From Nansenia antarctica (taxonomy: Eukaryota; Chordata; Actinopteri; Argentiniformes; Microstomatidae): DNA of 64,000 bases. Position 1 is the stretch's first letter; every line of letters starts with the position of its first letter. The DNA lies in NCBI GenBank assembly GCA_963989245.1, contig OZ022339.1, forward strand, positions 90,543,142 through 90,607,141. The letters are read 5' to 3'. Positions 47,461-51,387 of the stretch are shown here, piece after piece. Below the pieces are notes generated by a model. It searched no databases. It had not been told where the DNA came from and saw nothing but the letters and a program-made list of their open reading frames with translations. A program made the position numbers and the translations under genes.

Positions 47461-48029
47461 AATATAGTCAGACATTTCTCAATGATAAGGAAATAGGTAG
47501 CCTACTCAGGCTACCACTGTTGACTTGAACCTGTGAATAGTGTTTACCTTCAAATGACTCTTTGTACTGGACGATGTTGGGGTGACTCATGTTAGCAAGA
47601 ACAGCCACCTCTTTGCGTGACTCCTGTCTCTCTTTATTAGACATCTGCCATTGATGACATGAATGGGGGGAGGGAGGAGGAGAGAGAGAGAGAGAGAGAG
47701 AGACAAATGTGAGAGAGAGTGAGTTCATTTTGAGTGGATTATGACTGCCTACATCACATCATGTAGAAGGTAGAAGAACGCAATGTCTCAACACCACCAC
47801 AAAGGGTCGGCCATCACAAAGAGCAGAAATATAAGAACAAAAATATTACTTTTTTGATATGCAGTCTTTTATTAAAACATTTTTTTTTTTACATTAAAGG
47901 CAAGGTGTTTACCCGGGAGATGCCAATCTCCTTGATGACAAATTGGCGTCCATCTTCCTTGGATTTGACAAGGATGGCCTTCCCAAAAGAACCCTCCCCA
48001 ATCTTCTTCACCTTCTCATATTTATCCAT
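4291..48029 (-). CDS. nek1: NEK1, NIMA-related serine/threonine kinase 1 (complete coding region, 34 coding exons)
   Basis: NEK1 is a Ser/Thr kinase of centrosomes and primary cilia with roles in DNA-damage signalling (known for the family). Joining the 34 exons listed separately gives one open frame of 1,396 codons with all splice phases agreeing. Kinase landmarks: GEGSFG loop 11-16, Lys33, Glu51, HRD Asp128, DFG Asp146, activation-loop Thr162; the domain ends near 269. Then come a basic, heptad-rich region (about 345-650), a variable Pro/Glu-rich part, the LLIGLSTGLFDANNPK block ending at 1122, a Glu/Asp tract (about 1197-1218) and the conserved C-terminal block 1304-1396, which in mammals binds CFAP410/C21orf2. 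It is somewhat longer than human NEK1 (about 1,260-1,290 aa), partly through a duplicated exon and the acidic tract. The ATG lies in a strong family context (MDKYEKVKKIGEGSFG). Very secure; exon inclusion and the exon 21 donor need RNA evidence. Confidence 0.97.
5488..7657. mobile_element. Harbinger-like non-autonomous DNA element, copy 1 (split by an hAT element)
   Basis: Ends GGGCCAATCCCAATTC and GAATCGGGATTGGGCC are near-perfect inverted repeats flanked by TAA on both sides, as expected for PIF/Harbinger. Without the nested hAT it is about 1.5 kb. The interior has no transposase. A second copy follows at 7738. Confidence 0.7.
5715..6359. mobile_element. hAT-type non-autonomous transposon with perfect 8-bp target duplication
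   Basis: Terminal inverted repeats CAGCGGTTCCCAACCT (5715-5730) and its complement (6344-6359) are flanked by ATCTACAG on both sides (5707-5714 and 6360-6367). 645 bp, no transposase. It has interrupted Harbinger-like copy 1. Confidence 0.9.
8302..8478. repeat. Five-copy tandem repeat of about 35-37 bp
   Basis: Unit starts GACTGGCAGGGTAGGAGCA and ends GGCTGCTAGCCTA. Copy 1 of the host element has this unit only once, so the array expanded after insertion. Confidence 0.85.
8522..8731 (-). mobile_element. tRNA-derived SINE
   Basis: On the minus strand there are Pol III-like A box (TGGTCTAGTGG) and B box (GAGTTCAAATCC) sequences, and the tail AAGTCGCTTTGGATAAAAGC seen in many teleost SINEs. 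Not a tRNA gene. Confidence 0.8.
9037..9169 (-). CDS. nek1: NEK1 coding exon 33 (residues 1349-1393)
   Basis: Encodes AIHEDEDENIDMGSSMVLSI and EHQHLYPNILHLVMADGAYQ, near-identical to the mammalian C-terminus. Donor G|GTGAGT leaves phase 1; the frame would read on into repeat sequence if unspliced. Confidence 0.97.
9300..9470 (+). mobile_element. SINE-like fragment
   Basis: GGTTTCGATCCCCACC resembles a tRNA B box, followed by TTGAGCAAGGCACTAAACCC, a common teleost SINE body motif. Truncated; in NEK1 intron 32. Confidence 0.5.
9471..9985. other. NEK1 intron 32, unassigned part
   Basis: Only short duplicated fragments are visible, for example ATGCTGTACAC...CACCTAGGAGGT near 9877-9900 and again at 9967-9992, leading into the minisatellite. 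Confidence 0.5.
9985..11166. repeat. GA-rich minisatellite (about 27-bp unit, about 40 copies)
   Basis: Variants of GGAGGTGTGGAGGGAGGGAG plus AGACCGA repeat for 1.2 kb in NEK1 intron 32, ending 30 bp from the exon 32 donor. The plus strand is mostly purine. A GGGAGGGAGGGAGGG run at 10481-10495 is a classic G-quadruplex pattern. Long ORFs read through it are artefacts. Confidence 0.95.
11196..11329 (-). CDS. nek1: NEK1 coding exon 32 (residues 1304-1348)
   Basis: Encodes [20 protein letters not shown] and EAYNKIK (mammal [27 protein letters not shown]), part of the conserved C-terminal domain. The acceptor abuts a 220-nt sense-strand TG-rich repeat, and a 1.2-kb minisatellite starts 30 nt past the donor. 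Confidence 0.97.
11331..11550. repeat. Compound (CA)n/(CACGTA)n microsatellite
   Basis: Alternating CA with TACACGTA interruptions, then pure (CA)n from about 11478. It touches the exon 32 acceptor of NEK1; the transcript is UG-rich here. Confidence 0.97.
12002..12387 (-). CDS. nek1: NEK1 coding exon 31 (residues 1175-1304), acidic
   Basis: Encodes EDLQELRASMERLLQEE (mammal TDLQELQASMEQLLREQ), then a run of 22 Glu/Asp residues coded by GAG/GAA/GAC repeats, further acidic blocks and SESQLNEEWQS (mammal SESALNEEWHS). The acidic run is much longer than in mammals. Confidence 0.95.
12520..12677 (-). CDS. nek1: NEK1 coding exon 30 (residues 1123-1175)
   Basis: Begins MLRTCSLPDLSRLF (mammal MLRTCSLPDLSKLF). 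Ends phase 2 at GA|GTAAGA. A long (GT)n repeat lies just upstream of the acceptor on the sense strand. Confidence 0.96.
14405..14485 (+). mobile_element. LINE 3' tail fragment
   Basis: CCTCCTAAATTTCGTTGTTT through CAATGACAAATAAAGTCC to an ATTCC microsatellite; the same tail recurs at 34165-34239. Confidence 0.7.
14935..15040. mobile_element. 106-bp palindromic MITE, 8-bp target duplication
   Basis: CAGGGGAGGCTGGTGGAGGT and its near-complement at the other end; flanked by TAGTGTGC / TCGTGTGC (7 of 8). Related copies at 51938, 54768 and 55384. Confidence 0.8.
15950..16170 (-). CDS. nek1: NEK1 coding exon 29 (residues 1049-1122)
   Basis: Ser-rich stretch followed by ALLIGLSTGLFDANNPK, identical over 15 residues to mammalian NEK1. 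Phase 1 to 0; donor GTGAAC. Confidence 0.96.
16423..16508 (-). CDS. nek1: NEK1 coding exon 28 (residues 1020-1049)
   Basis: Glu/Ala-rich segment TKEAEEAEERAEKPIEPS. Acceptor CTTCCAG, donor GTGAGC; phase 2 to 1. Confidence 0.85.
16649..16763 (-). CDS. nek1: NEK1 coding exon 27 (residues 982-1020)
   Basis: Disordered segment DPADLESVVLQESPKKTASH to APQPP. Acceptor CTTTCCAG, donor GTGATG; phase 1 to 2. Confidence 0.83.
17130..17336 (-). CDS. nek1: NEK1 coding exon 26 (residues 913-982)
   Basis: Pro/Glu/Thr-rich disordered segment (NTPQERAEAEVVDGAKEATH onward). 207 nt, phase 1-1. No close mammalian match; supported by splice sites and phase. Confidence 0.85.
17400..17865. other. NEK1 intron 25: repeat-like segments
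   Basis: GTGGAAAAACTCCCTGGGAG and neighbouring bases (17540-17590) resemble a widespread teleost repeat. 17690-17865 carries inverted CATCCTTCCTTC/GAAGGAAG-type arms similar to 20997-21140. Confidence 0.45.
17947..18093 (-). CDS. nek1: NEK1 coding exon 25 (residues 864-913)
   Basis: Encodes EQTVGEVIRMDVLQDDVPWK and SQVLRVLQEAELQ; mammals have HTVGEVIKL and SVLKILGEAELQLQ. Phase 1-1. On the sense strand the acceptor is preceded directly by (GT)n-TTTCAG. Confidence 0.95.
18247..20115 (-). pseudogene. Decayed jockey-superfamily LINE (reverse transcriptase)
   Basis: Minus-strand frames read MDLSAAFDTVSHTILLIHLS, WFQSYLSNSEQFVTINGLSS, FLFTIYMLPLGQIIRHHGLN and FHCYADDTQIYLS (YADD active site), then AHHPHWPPVKSRISYKILLL and AFSVAAPTLWNSRPAAIRSN. 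Frameshifts and a gap break it. It ends in (GTT)n at 18247-18262. Lies in NEK1 intron 24. Confidence 0.88.
20458..20595 (-). CDS. nek1: NEK1 coding exon 24 (residues 818-864), tandem duplicate of exon 23
   Basis: Ends GDRKKWGDGFPPVLSLAQQT plus LEDSCIRTA; 21 of the last 29 residues match exon 23. It is phase 1-1, so it can be included or skipped without changing the frame. Acceptor CTCAG, donor GTAGGT. Mammalian NEK1 has a single SDRKKWEAG block here, so this looks like a duplicated, possibly alternative exon. Confidence 0.88.
20635..20970. mobile_element. Inverted-repeat DNA element
   Basis: TAGTGATGCGCGGGTC at the left and GACCAGCGCATCACTA at the right are inverted repeats. A related fragment lies at about 45345-45465. 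No transposase. Confidence 0.65.
21312..23802. repeat. 31-bp minisatellite, about 80 copies
   Basis: The unit reads TTATTCTGGGATGGAGACAG then TAACTGAGGGG. Unit starts at 21317 and 23797 are exactly 80 x 31 bp apart, so length is strictly kept. Variants alternate at two places (GGAG/GGTG; GGGGTTA/GAGACTA/GAGGTTA). Lies between NEK1 exons 23 and 24. Confidence 0.97.
23803..24194 (+). mobile_element. L2-type LINE 3' end inserted in the minisatellite
   Basis: Reads HPAHHLFQLLPSGRRYQSLA, FKNCFFPSAIRTLNT-stop and a (TTC)n tail. ATTC is repeated on both sides (23799-23802, 24195-24198), and the minisatellite unit resumes right after it. Confidence 0.85.
24221..24461 (-). CDS. nek1: NEK1 coding exon 23 (residues 738-818)
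   Basis: Encodes SEKKEILRRLNQNLKAQ (mammal SSKREILRRLNENLKAQ) and ends SDRKKWEAGAPPILSLAQQT plus LEETCITTA. Ends phase 1; donor GTGAGTTACTG. Exon 24 is a diverged copy of its 3' half. Confidence 0.96.
24873..24932 (-). CDS. nek1: NEK1 coding exon 22 (residues 718-737)
   Basis: Encodes SSESSPLKEDSPKAKAAVIQ. 20 codons, phase 0-0, acceptor TTTCCAG, donor GTGAGT. Not obviously conserved in mammals; supported by splice signals and phase. Confidence 0.8.
25042..25239 (-). CDS. nek1: NEK1 coding exon 21 (residues 652-717)
   Basis: Begins LAVRGV (mammal LVAKGV) and ends SMTAALKDVGV (mammal SVTSALKEVGV), so identity is clear. The donor needed for phase is GTCCGT, a weak 5' splice site; another donor cannot be excluded. 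Confidence 0.88.
25447..25542 (-). CDS. nek1: NEK1 coding exon 20 (residues 620-651)
   Basis: Encodes [20 protein letters not shown] and AYEREKRAWEDH, matching the mammalian [24 protein letters not shown] block. Phase 0-0, donor GTGAGT. Confidence 0.97.
25885..25962 (-). CDS. nek1: NEK1 coding exon 19 (residues 594-619)
   Basis: Encodes CDSDGSDSQESNEEAELRRK and KIEALK; matches the mammalian EEADMRRKKIESLK. 26 codons, phase 0-0. Confidence 0.95.
26120..26203 (-). CDS. nek1: NEK1 coding exon 18 (residues 566-593)
   Basis: Encodes EYLARLRQIRLQNFNERQQI then KARLRGEK, a highly conserved coiled-coil block. A (GT)n tract lies immediately upstream of its acceptor on the sense strand. Confidence 0.97.
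26204..27751. other. NEK1 intron 17
   Basis: Three (CA)n blocks (26215-26240, 26585-26625, 26909-26943) and otherwise unassigned sequence; no exon-like ORF with matching splice signals. Confidence 0.6.
27752..27854 (-). CDS. nek1: NEK1 coding exon 17 (residues 531-565)
   Basis: Encodes [20 protein letters not shown], near-identical to mammalian [20 protein letters not shown]. Donor GTACGT. Confidence 0.97.
28049..28165 (-). CDS. nek1: NEK1 coding exon 16 (residues 492-531)
   Basis: Encodes EPEAVKRELRRLEHVTKQAH; phase 2-2, acceptor CTCTCAG, donor GTCAGC. Weak similarity to mammals but the frame joins both neighbours. Confidence 0.85.
28196..28695 (+). mobile_element. L2-type LINE 3' fragment
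   Basis: AKTLTNSYFPQAIRLMNKP matches the ORF2 end seen at 740-800, followed by a T-rich 3' UTR and AACAATAAAC tail. Lies in NEK1 intron 15. Confidence 0.75.
28864..29051 (-). CDS. nek1: NEK1 coding exon 15 (residues 430-492)
   Basis: Low-complexity Gly/Pro/Ala segment with NRGQYDDHHHGAPQ, aligned by position to the mammalian SRGQYEHYHAIFDQ block. Phase 0 to 2. The acceptor (CTCACCAG) is the least certain boundary. Confidence 0.85.
29247..29327 (-). CDS. nek1: NEK1 coding exon 14 (residues 403-429)
   Basis: Encodes IHQINRAREQGWRHVLISSG and on to PERK; mammals have ERINRAREQGWRNVLSAGG. 27 codons, phase 0-0, acceptor CCCCCAG, donor GTATGC. Confidence 0.96.
29498..30445 (-). mobile_element. Tc1-like transposon, internally deleted
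   Basis: Inverted ends CAGTATATCTCAAAAGTGAG with TA on each side (29496-29497, 30446-30447). A minus-strand transposase piece reads VLWSDETKINLFGSDGVRRV and VKHGGGSIMVWGCMS. 948 bp, shorter than a full-length 1.6-kb element. Splits the L1 frame between NSFGA and SGYKL. Confidence 0.93.
31215..31415. repeat. 23-bp tandem repeat, about 9 copies
   Basis: Unit CCCCTTACATTTAGACTAGG plus AGA, with ACTAGG/ACAAGG variants; one more partial copy at 31452-31475. Confidence 0.9.
31483..32148. mobile_element. MITE with about 26-bp inverted repeats
   Basis: Left TAGGGCGTTCACACCGGCAA and right complement of TAGGGCTTTCACACCGGCAA; GAACCG follows both. 666 bp, strongly palindromic near the ends, no transposase. 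The terminal TA may be the target duplication. Confidence 0.75.
32640..32900 (-). mobile_element. tRNA-derived SINE
   Basis: Minus strand: TGGCGCAGGAGGTAGAGC (A box region), CGGCAGTTCGAGCCCC (B box), then CCTTGGGCAAGACACTGAAC and AGCGCTTTGGAATAAGGCGC. Classic teleost SINE layout. Confidence 0.8.
33801..34546. repeat. 25-bp minisatellite, interrupted
   Basis: Unit CATACTCTACGTTAGCCCCT plus ATAAA. About two copies lie at 33801-33853 and about twelve at 34240-34546; a LINE tail (33854-34239) separates them. The array arose inside L1 ORF2 sequence. Confidence 0.92.
33854..34239 (+). mobile_element. LINE 3' tail inserted in the 25-bp minisatellite
   Basis: Ends with the same CCTCCTAAATTTCGTTGTTT ... 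(CCATT)n tail as 14405-14485. Confidence 0.75.
34806..37308 (-). pseudogene. Non-LTR retrotransposon with endonuclease, RT and zinc-knuckle remnants
   Basis: Minus-strand ORF at 35539-36852 (437 aa) has endonuclease residues (YAGDFNCQHEDWGY; GTNPDLAFA) then RT motifs (EQAGFRRGRSTVDQ; GVPQGSVLAPLLYNIYTYDL; KYAYADDLAVVY); the region between is deleted. Later frames give CECGAEDQTADHVILDCPVY (zinc knuckle) and NNNPYAEEES before a GAA-rich tail. AGGGATT at 34799-34805 and 37309-37315 is a likely target duplication within the host L1. Confidence 0.88.
37620..41610 (+). mobile_element. L2/CR1-type LINE with esterase-like ORF1
   Basis: In order: ORF1 (38174-39421), endonuclease start (39600-40060: LALFNARSLANKS, FITENWLDKD, IIAGDFNIHV), a large deletion of RT, then RT C-terminal pieces (40680-41330: FLQLNKDKTEMIVFGAPDKR; VRNLGAILDFDL; HITPILRSLHWLPVSQRIEF in broken frames), and tail GTGCTATACAAATAAACTTG ending CCTTGCC. 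Inserted in the host L1 after SCPALH. Confidence 0.9.
38174..39421 (+). CDS. LINE ORF1 protein with SGNH-esterase-like domain (open frame in a dead element)
   Basis: 415-aa open frame. TLLIGDSPIRNV resembles the SGNH block I (GDS), and FKRDGLHLNRSGEYHLMNNI carries the D-x-x-H pair of block V; HVGQTDSR sits where GxND-type block III is expected. CR1/L2-type ORF1 proteins often carry such an esterase. The true start may be upstream. The rest is Ser/Pro/Thr-rich. The element lacks an intact ORF2, so this is not a host gene. Confidence 0.75.
   Translation: MTPCPPPVTPRPAGTSSRSPPPSSTSLCDMQRMKQTSPPKHTLLIGDSPIRNVRGKKLHIHCLPNLTVSEITKDLEETLSKNPDTKRLVLHVGQTDSRKMGSVDLKCDFMELFNRLDKLKIETFICGPLPTVDRGNLEFSRLLSLNTWLSGACKLKRLKFIDRWNIFWRQRDLFKRDGLHLNRSGEYHLMNNILFNLINSAPPSLNALEPTERPTAQDSSDSAQAAELLTVDKLSPQSCDSSQPTVKGPPNSSQLAEVRAADDLSISPSQLPKLRSTVTRAKLIISQLVEPALWRQSSPFSLPPPSLPAPDLNHSTPNSQRHSSTESTELTFLQLTPFLPFSDRLEKMVKTGVELTPRAAPSQATLHSTTPGPTLPVTPASSTMPSSSTIPIALPRHRMLSTTPIPIPRMTPRIS
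42251..42298 (-). CDS. nek1: NEK1 coding exon 13 (residues 387-402)
   Basis: Encodes MFILKAGQMKRFERER, matching the mammalian IISLMKAEQMKRQEKER region. It borders the 12.9-kb intron filled with nested transposons. Confidence 0.9.
42419..42478 (-). CDS. nek1: NEK1 coding exon 12 (residues 367-386)
   Basis: Encodes EGARKKRMELIEKERKQREQ, close to mammalian [20 protein letters not shown]. 20 codons, phase 0-0. Confidence 0.95.
42774..42839 (-). CDS. nek1: NEK1 coding exon 11 (residues 345-366)
   Basis: Arg/Glu-rich start of the helical region (QRRVSRVEEERRRYE). 22 codons, phase 0-0. Confidence 0.92.
43165..43316 (-). CDS. nek1: NEK1 coding exon 10 (residues 294-344)
   Basis: Encodes KRPGPAATPFAPTQKITKPA followed by AKYGVP, matching the mammalian QKITKPAAKYGIP block. 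Donor GTTAGT is slightly unusual. Phase 1 to 0. Confidence 0.95.
43742..43814 (-). CDS. nek1: NEK1 coding exon 9 (residues 270-294)
   Basis: Post-kinase linker (IIAQEFSHTFLHKQPKASVA). Acceptor CTCAG, donor GTAAAC; ends phase 1. Sequence diverges from mammals but position and phase fit. Confidence 0.92.
43920..44240 (-). pseudogene. LINE reverse-transcriptase fragment
   Basis: Minus-strand LIQRLSEIGLDQTSCSWFEN plus DLMDRTQCVITNGVKPGFLD is the RT stretch upstream of the GVPQGS box. Lies in NEK1 intron 8. Confidence 0.75.
44316..44516 (-). CDS. nek1: NEK1 coding exon 8 (residues 203-269)
   Basis: Encodes the last part of the kinase domain, from FEAGNMKNLVLKII to RIHKFLTPQ, including RNPRERPSV. 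67 codons, phase 0-0. Sense-strand TG-rich sequence lies just upstream of the acceptor. Confidence 0.97.
44732..44792. repeat. (CA)n microsatellite next to the NEK1 exon 7 donor
   Basis: About 30 CA units; on the transcript (GU)n starts 8-9 nt after the exon 7 boundary. Confidence 0.97.
44800..44854 (-). CDS. nek1: NEK1 coding exon 7 (residues 184-202)
   Basis: A 55-nt exon encoding SDIWALGCVLYEMCTLKHA of the kinase C-lobe. Its donor GTAAGTAGT runs straight into a (GT)n repeat of about 60 nt on the sense strand. Skipping it would break the frame. Confidence 0.96.
44855..45465. other. NEK1 intron 6, part without clear features
   Basis: Three copies of CTATAAAGGGAGAGA (45211-45285) and a reversed fragment of the 20635 element (about 45345-45465). 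Confidence 0.5.
45466..46015. repeat. 27/23-bp minisatellite in NEK1 intron 6
   Basis: Unit CTCCTGACTGTCTGTCCTAC plus TATTCCC; a shorter form lacks CCCT. About 20 copies with a higher-order mixing of the two lengths. Confidence 0.95.
46271..46357 (-). CDS. nek1: NEK1 coding exon 6 (residues 155-184)
   Basis: Encodes the activation loop [20 protein letters not shown] with Thr162 and the APE-equivalent SPE. Donor GTAAGA; phase 2-2. Confidence 0.97.
46502..46569 (-). CDS. nek1: NEK1 coding exon 5 (residues 133-155)
   Basis: Encodes the DFG motif (Asp146) within NIFLTKDGTIQLGDFGIARV. Acceptor CCTTAG, donor GTGAGT; ends phase 2. Confidence 0.97.
46647..46730 (-). CDS. nek1: NEK1 coding exon 4 (residues 105-132)
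   Basis: Encodes [20 protein letters not shown] and the catalytic-loop Asp128. 84 nt, phase 0-0; acceptor GATAG, donor GTATCT. Confidence 0.97.
47063..47160 (-). CDS. nek1: NEK1 coding exon 3 (residues 72-104)
   Basis: Encodes the hinge and start of the C-lobe (LYIVMDYCEGGDLFKKINSQ). Acceptor TTGTAG, donor GTAAAA; phase 1 in, phase 0 out. Confidence 0.96.
47399..47461. repeat. (CT)n(CA)n microsatellite
   Basis: About 18 CT then about 13 CA units in NEK1 intron 2. Confidence 0.95.
47548..47644 (-). CDS. nek1: NEK1 coding exon 2 (residues 40-72)
   Basis: Encodes the C-helix with Glu51 in KEVAVLANMSHPNIVQYKES. Acceptor CAG at 47645-47647, donor GTAAAC; ends in phase 1. Confidence 0.97.
47913..48029 (-). 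CDS. nek1: NEK1 coding exon 1 (residues 1-39)
   Basis: Encodes the glycine loop GEGSFG (11-16) and the ATP-anchoring Lys33. The exon itself begins at 48061 after acceptor AG; 32 nt of 5' UTR precede the ATG. Donor GT at 47911-47912, phase 0. Confidence 0.97.
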
Positions 48030-48404
48030 GTCTCTGGAACAGCTGACTCCTCATGCTGGGGCTTAAGGGAGAAAACAAAATACACTGACGCCCAACAATC
48101 ATGTTTACACAGAAGCAGATGTATTATTTTCCTCTCTTTACTTCTCTTCAAGACATCCTTCAAAAGTCAGTTTAAACCATAGGCCCACGGCACAAAGCTG
48201 ATATGAACAACATCAATTGCTTGCAGTATACAGTACAGATGCCTGGCGTGTTTGATGACAATCAAGGGTGATTCTAGGATCGGCCTTTTGAGCGAGAGGA
48301 ATGTGTTGTCATTTACTGCAGTGTGTTAATAATAGAAACAAGACCACCAGACCACAGGCACCCCCAGTGCTGGGCATAGTGTCGATACACACTAGCAATA
48401 AAAA

Positions 48405-48598
<194 letters not shown>

Positions 48599-48876
48599 GT
48601 GAATGGAAAGCCAAATCACATAAGTATGGGTTCACATGTGCGTTTTCTAGCAGGCTGTCACCAACTTCCATTGGCTACATTTTCATGAGCAATGAAACTG
48701 ACTGACGATGCTTCGATGATGATTTGGTAGGCCTGCTATCTGACAGGCTGGGACCCAATGAGGCTGAGGAGGATGATGATGAGTATAGCTAGTTAACAAA
48801 AACTTAACACACGCACTATCACTCACACGCCTTGCCTAGCATGCGTAAGCACATGATTAGAAAAGGCAACACTTAC

Positions 48877-48975
48877 CATCAGGATATGAGTTTACAGATG
48901 GGCTTCTAGCGGCTGTTGCTTTTGCATCAAGACAGCTCGAAGAAATCATTTGCGCTCTCTATCTAACTACAGCGG
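48877..48975 (-). other. nek1: NEK1 5'-UTR first exon (non-coding)
   Basis: On the minus strand a strong donor (TG|GTAAGTG, GT at 48875-48876) ends a stretch without a suitable coding start, 0.8 kb upstream of the first coding exon, whose acceptor AG is at 48062-48063. A CCAAT-type box (ATTGG on the plus strand, about 48993-48997) lies just upstream. The 5' end given here is a guess; only the donor is directly visible. NEK1 in other vertebrates also begins with non-coding sequence. Confidence 0.6.
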
Positions 48976-49088
48976 CACATGACCTCCGTTTCATTGGTCA
49001 ACTGTGCTGTAGCAGCGCTCTAAAAGGTTTATAAACCTGTCAATCAAGAGGCCACCAGGAACAGGGCGTGTGTTTGTTGCGGTGACTT

Positions 49089-49101
49089 TTTCCCTAGCAA
49101 C
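49089..49101 (-). promoter_or_regulatory. Imperfect X-box-like site upstream of NEK1
   Basis: TTTCCC-T-AGCAAC: one half (RGYAAC) is perfect and the other is 4 of 6, about 115 bp upstream of the presumed first exon. NEK1 is a ciliary gene, so RFX input is plausible, but the site is weak. Confidence 0.35.
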
Positions 49102-49710
49102 CACTAGAACGGAACAGTTGACGGATAGGAGTTGTACTTTAACAATACAATAGTAATTAACAAAACAATGACATTTGCACTCGCAAACACGATTTGAGAA
49201 CTTGTACAATAAATATTTGCATATAATTACTAGAGGTAGACTCTAGTTCTATGAACGGAGTAGGGGAGCGACTGGTCCATAGATATTATACCGTTTCTAT
49301 GGTCTAAGCCCCGTCCCTACATATTATTACGGTATGTTTAGTTTTGGCTTTTGGTTCCTTTAAATCGATTTAGCCCCCCAAAATTGAGACAACTAGAGAT
49401 AGTCCATTCAATTTGTCTGTCAAATTAAACTAGTGCACTCGATTCAGAATGTTGAGTTTGCTGAAGCAAGCCCACTAATTAGCTTGACCATTTATTTGTC
49501 CTGGAGACACTGTTGGAATTCAAATATGAAGTGTTAGTAAACTGTAAATTGAAATTAATTTCAATCACTACAGAACAGTGTTGGGATGTGTGTTCTCATG
49601 TGTTAGGATGAGTGTACACTCATGGTACATATTTGTGCTGTAGTGCCTTGTGCACATTTATTGTGAAGGTTATATTGTTATCTGTACATGTGACATGTGT
49701 TACACGTGAC

Positions 49711-49762
<52 letters not shown>

Positions 49763-50264
49763 ACGTTTATGTATAAATATCCGTTTTGGCGCGAATGTTG
49801 TTTCAGACAAGTTGATGGATACCACCACAGTATTGATGAGTTTGCTGGTGCTGTGAAGATTGTGGTAAATAAACCAATAATATGAACATTTGAGTGTGAT
49901 AGTCCTTCTTTTTATATGGACGGGAATAATATATTGCACATACAGATGGCGGATCAAGAAACTGAACGTCTTACAAACAGCCTAAAAGGTCAAACATGTA
50001 CAAAAATGGTGCCTAACTTTACACAAGCAACTGTTAATCTTCACTGATCAAGGAACGAGTTAACACCCTCTGGAGGAAGTAAGGATTTTCTAACCTTCAG
50101 CTATAGCTAGCTATTTCATTTCATTCATCAACAGCTAGCTAGGTATTTTATTTCATTTTATTTCATTCATCAACAGCTATCGAGATGAGGAGGGTCCCGC
50201 TGCGTCCGCGTCCGGGTGTAGCGGGATATACTTGGGCGGACGCAGTGGGATATACAGATGCTGG
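49102..50264. other. NEK1-BTD intergenic region, left part
   Basis: Contains the NEK1 promoter side, an (AT)n palindrome (49716-49756) with CACGTGACGTTTAT on both sides, and no gene signal. Confidence 0.55.
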
Positions 50265-50741
50265 TCATATAATTAGAATATCATCAAAAAGTTGGTTTAT
50301 TTCAGTAATTCCATTCAAAAAGTGAAACTTGTATAATGTATTCATTCATTCCACACAGACTGATATATTTCAAGTGTTTATTGCTTTTAATTTTGATGAT
50401 TATTACTGACAACTAATGAAAACCCCAAATTAAGTATCTCAGAAAATTTGAATATTACTTAAGACCAATACAAAACAAGTTTTTTTTTAAAATGTTGGCC
50501 AACTGAAAAGTATGAACATGGAAAGTATAAGCATGTAGTTGGGGCTCCTTATGCCTGAATTACTGCAGCAATGCGGCGTGGCATGGAGTCCATCAGTCTG
50601 TGGCACTGCTCAGGTGTTATGAGAGCCCAGGTTGCTCTGATAGTGGCCTTCAGCTCTTCTGCATTGTTGGGTCTGGTGCATCGCATCTTCCTCTTCACAA
50701 TACCCCATAGATTTTCTATGGGGCTAAGGTCAGGCGAGTTT
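50265..50741 (-). pseudogene. Truncated Tc1-like transposon
   Basis: Left end CAGATGCTGGTCATATAATT, and a minus-strand transposase C-terminus SPDLSPIENLWGIVKRKM. Cut off by the Harbinger-like fragment that follows. Confidence 0.85.
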
Positions 50742-50862
50742 GAGTTCATAGGGAAAGATTTCAACCACTATGGCTTGTGGCTCTGTTCCGAGGCCTTGGC
50801 TCAAAATCGTGTGGCACTCGAAAACGAGCCATAGGGGTAGAAAAGGGAATCGGAATTGGGCC
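50742..50862. mobile_element. Right end of the Harbinger-like element (third copy)
   Basis: GAAAGATTTCAACCACTATG to GGAATTGGGCC matches the right ends at 7575-7657 and 8825-8936. Confidence 0.75.
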
Positions 50863-51076
50863 ATAGCCTACATTATTATAATTGAGGTGATGGGGCAAAA
50901 AATAAAAAAATGCAATGCTGAGGTCAATGACCTCTCAAGGTCACCAGAGGTCAGATAGAAAGTCGTTCCACGTCTGAAATAAATCCTTGGGGTATGTAGA
51001 TTATATGCTGAAAGTTTCATGCTTTAGTCATACAATGCACAATTGGTTTGTTTATCATTGCACTGCGGCACGCTCA

Positions 51077-51110
<34 letters not shown>

Positions 51111-51120
51111 GTCTCTCTCT

Positions 51121-51387
51121 CTAGTCCTGGTCATACACCCTGCCGTAGAGACAAGCGGTGACCAGCCCAGCAGTCTTCCCTGAGTGTCTCATCGCCACCC
51201 GACCGCCTGCGGTCCTCTTGACCTGGTCGGGCTGCTCCAGGACCAACCCACTGACCAGCACCGACGGGTACACGTGACGGGTCCTGAACTTCCCCTCCAG
51301 CAGGAAATCAACTCTAGACTCCGTCTCCTCTACTTCCTGTCCACAGGAGCTGGTCTCTGACCCAGAGCAGCGCACCAGAGCACACAC
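51121..51387 (-). CDS. btd: BTD terminal coding exon 6 (residues 500-587)
   Basis: Begins VCALVRCSG (biotinidase QVCALVRCGG) and ends GLVTACLYGRVYDQD plus TAG. Acceptor CACTCCAG. Confidence 0.95.
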   Translation of the reverse strand: MCALVRCSGSETSSCGQEVEETESRVDFLLEGKFRTRHVYPSVLVSGLVLEQPDQVKRTAGGRVAMRHSGKTAGLVTACLYGRVYDQD

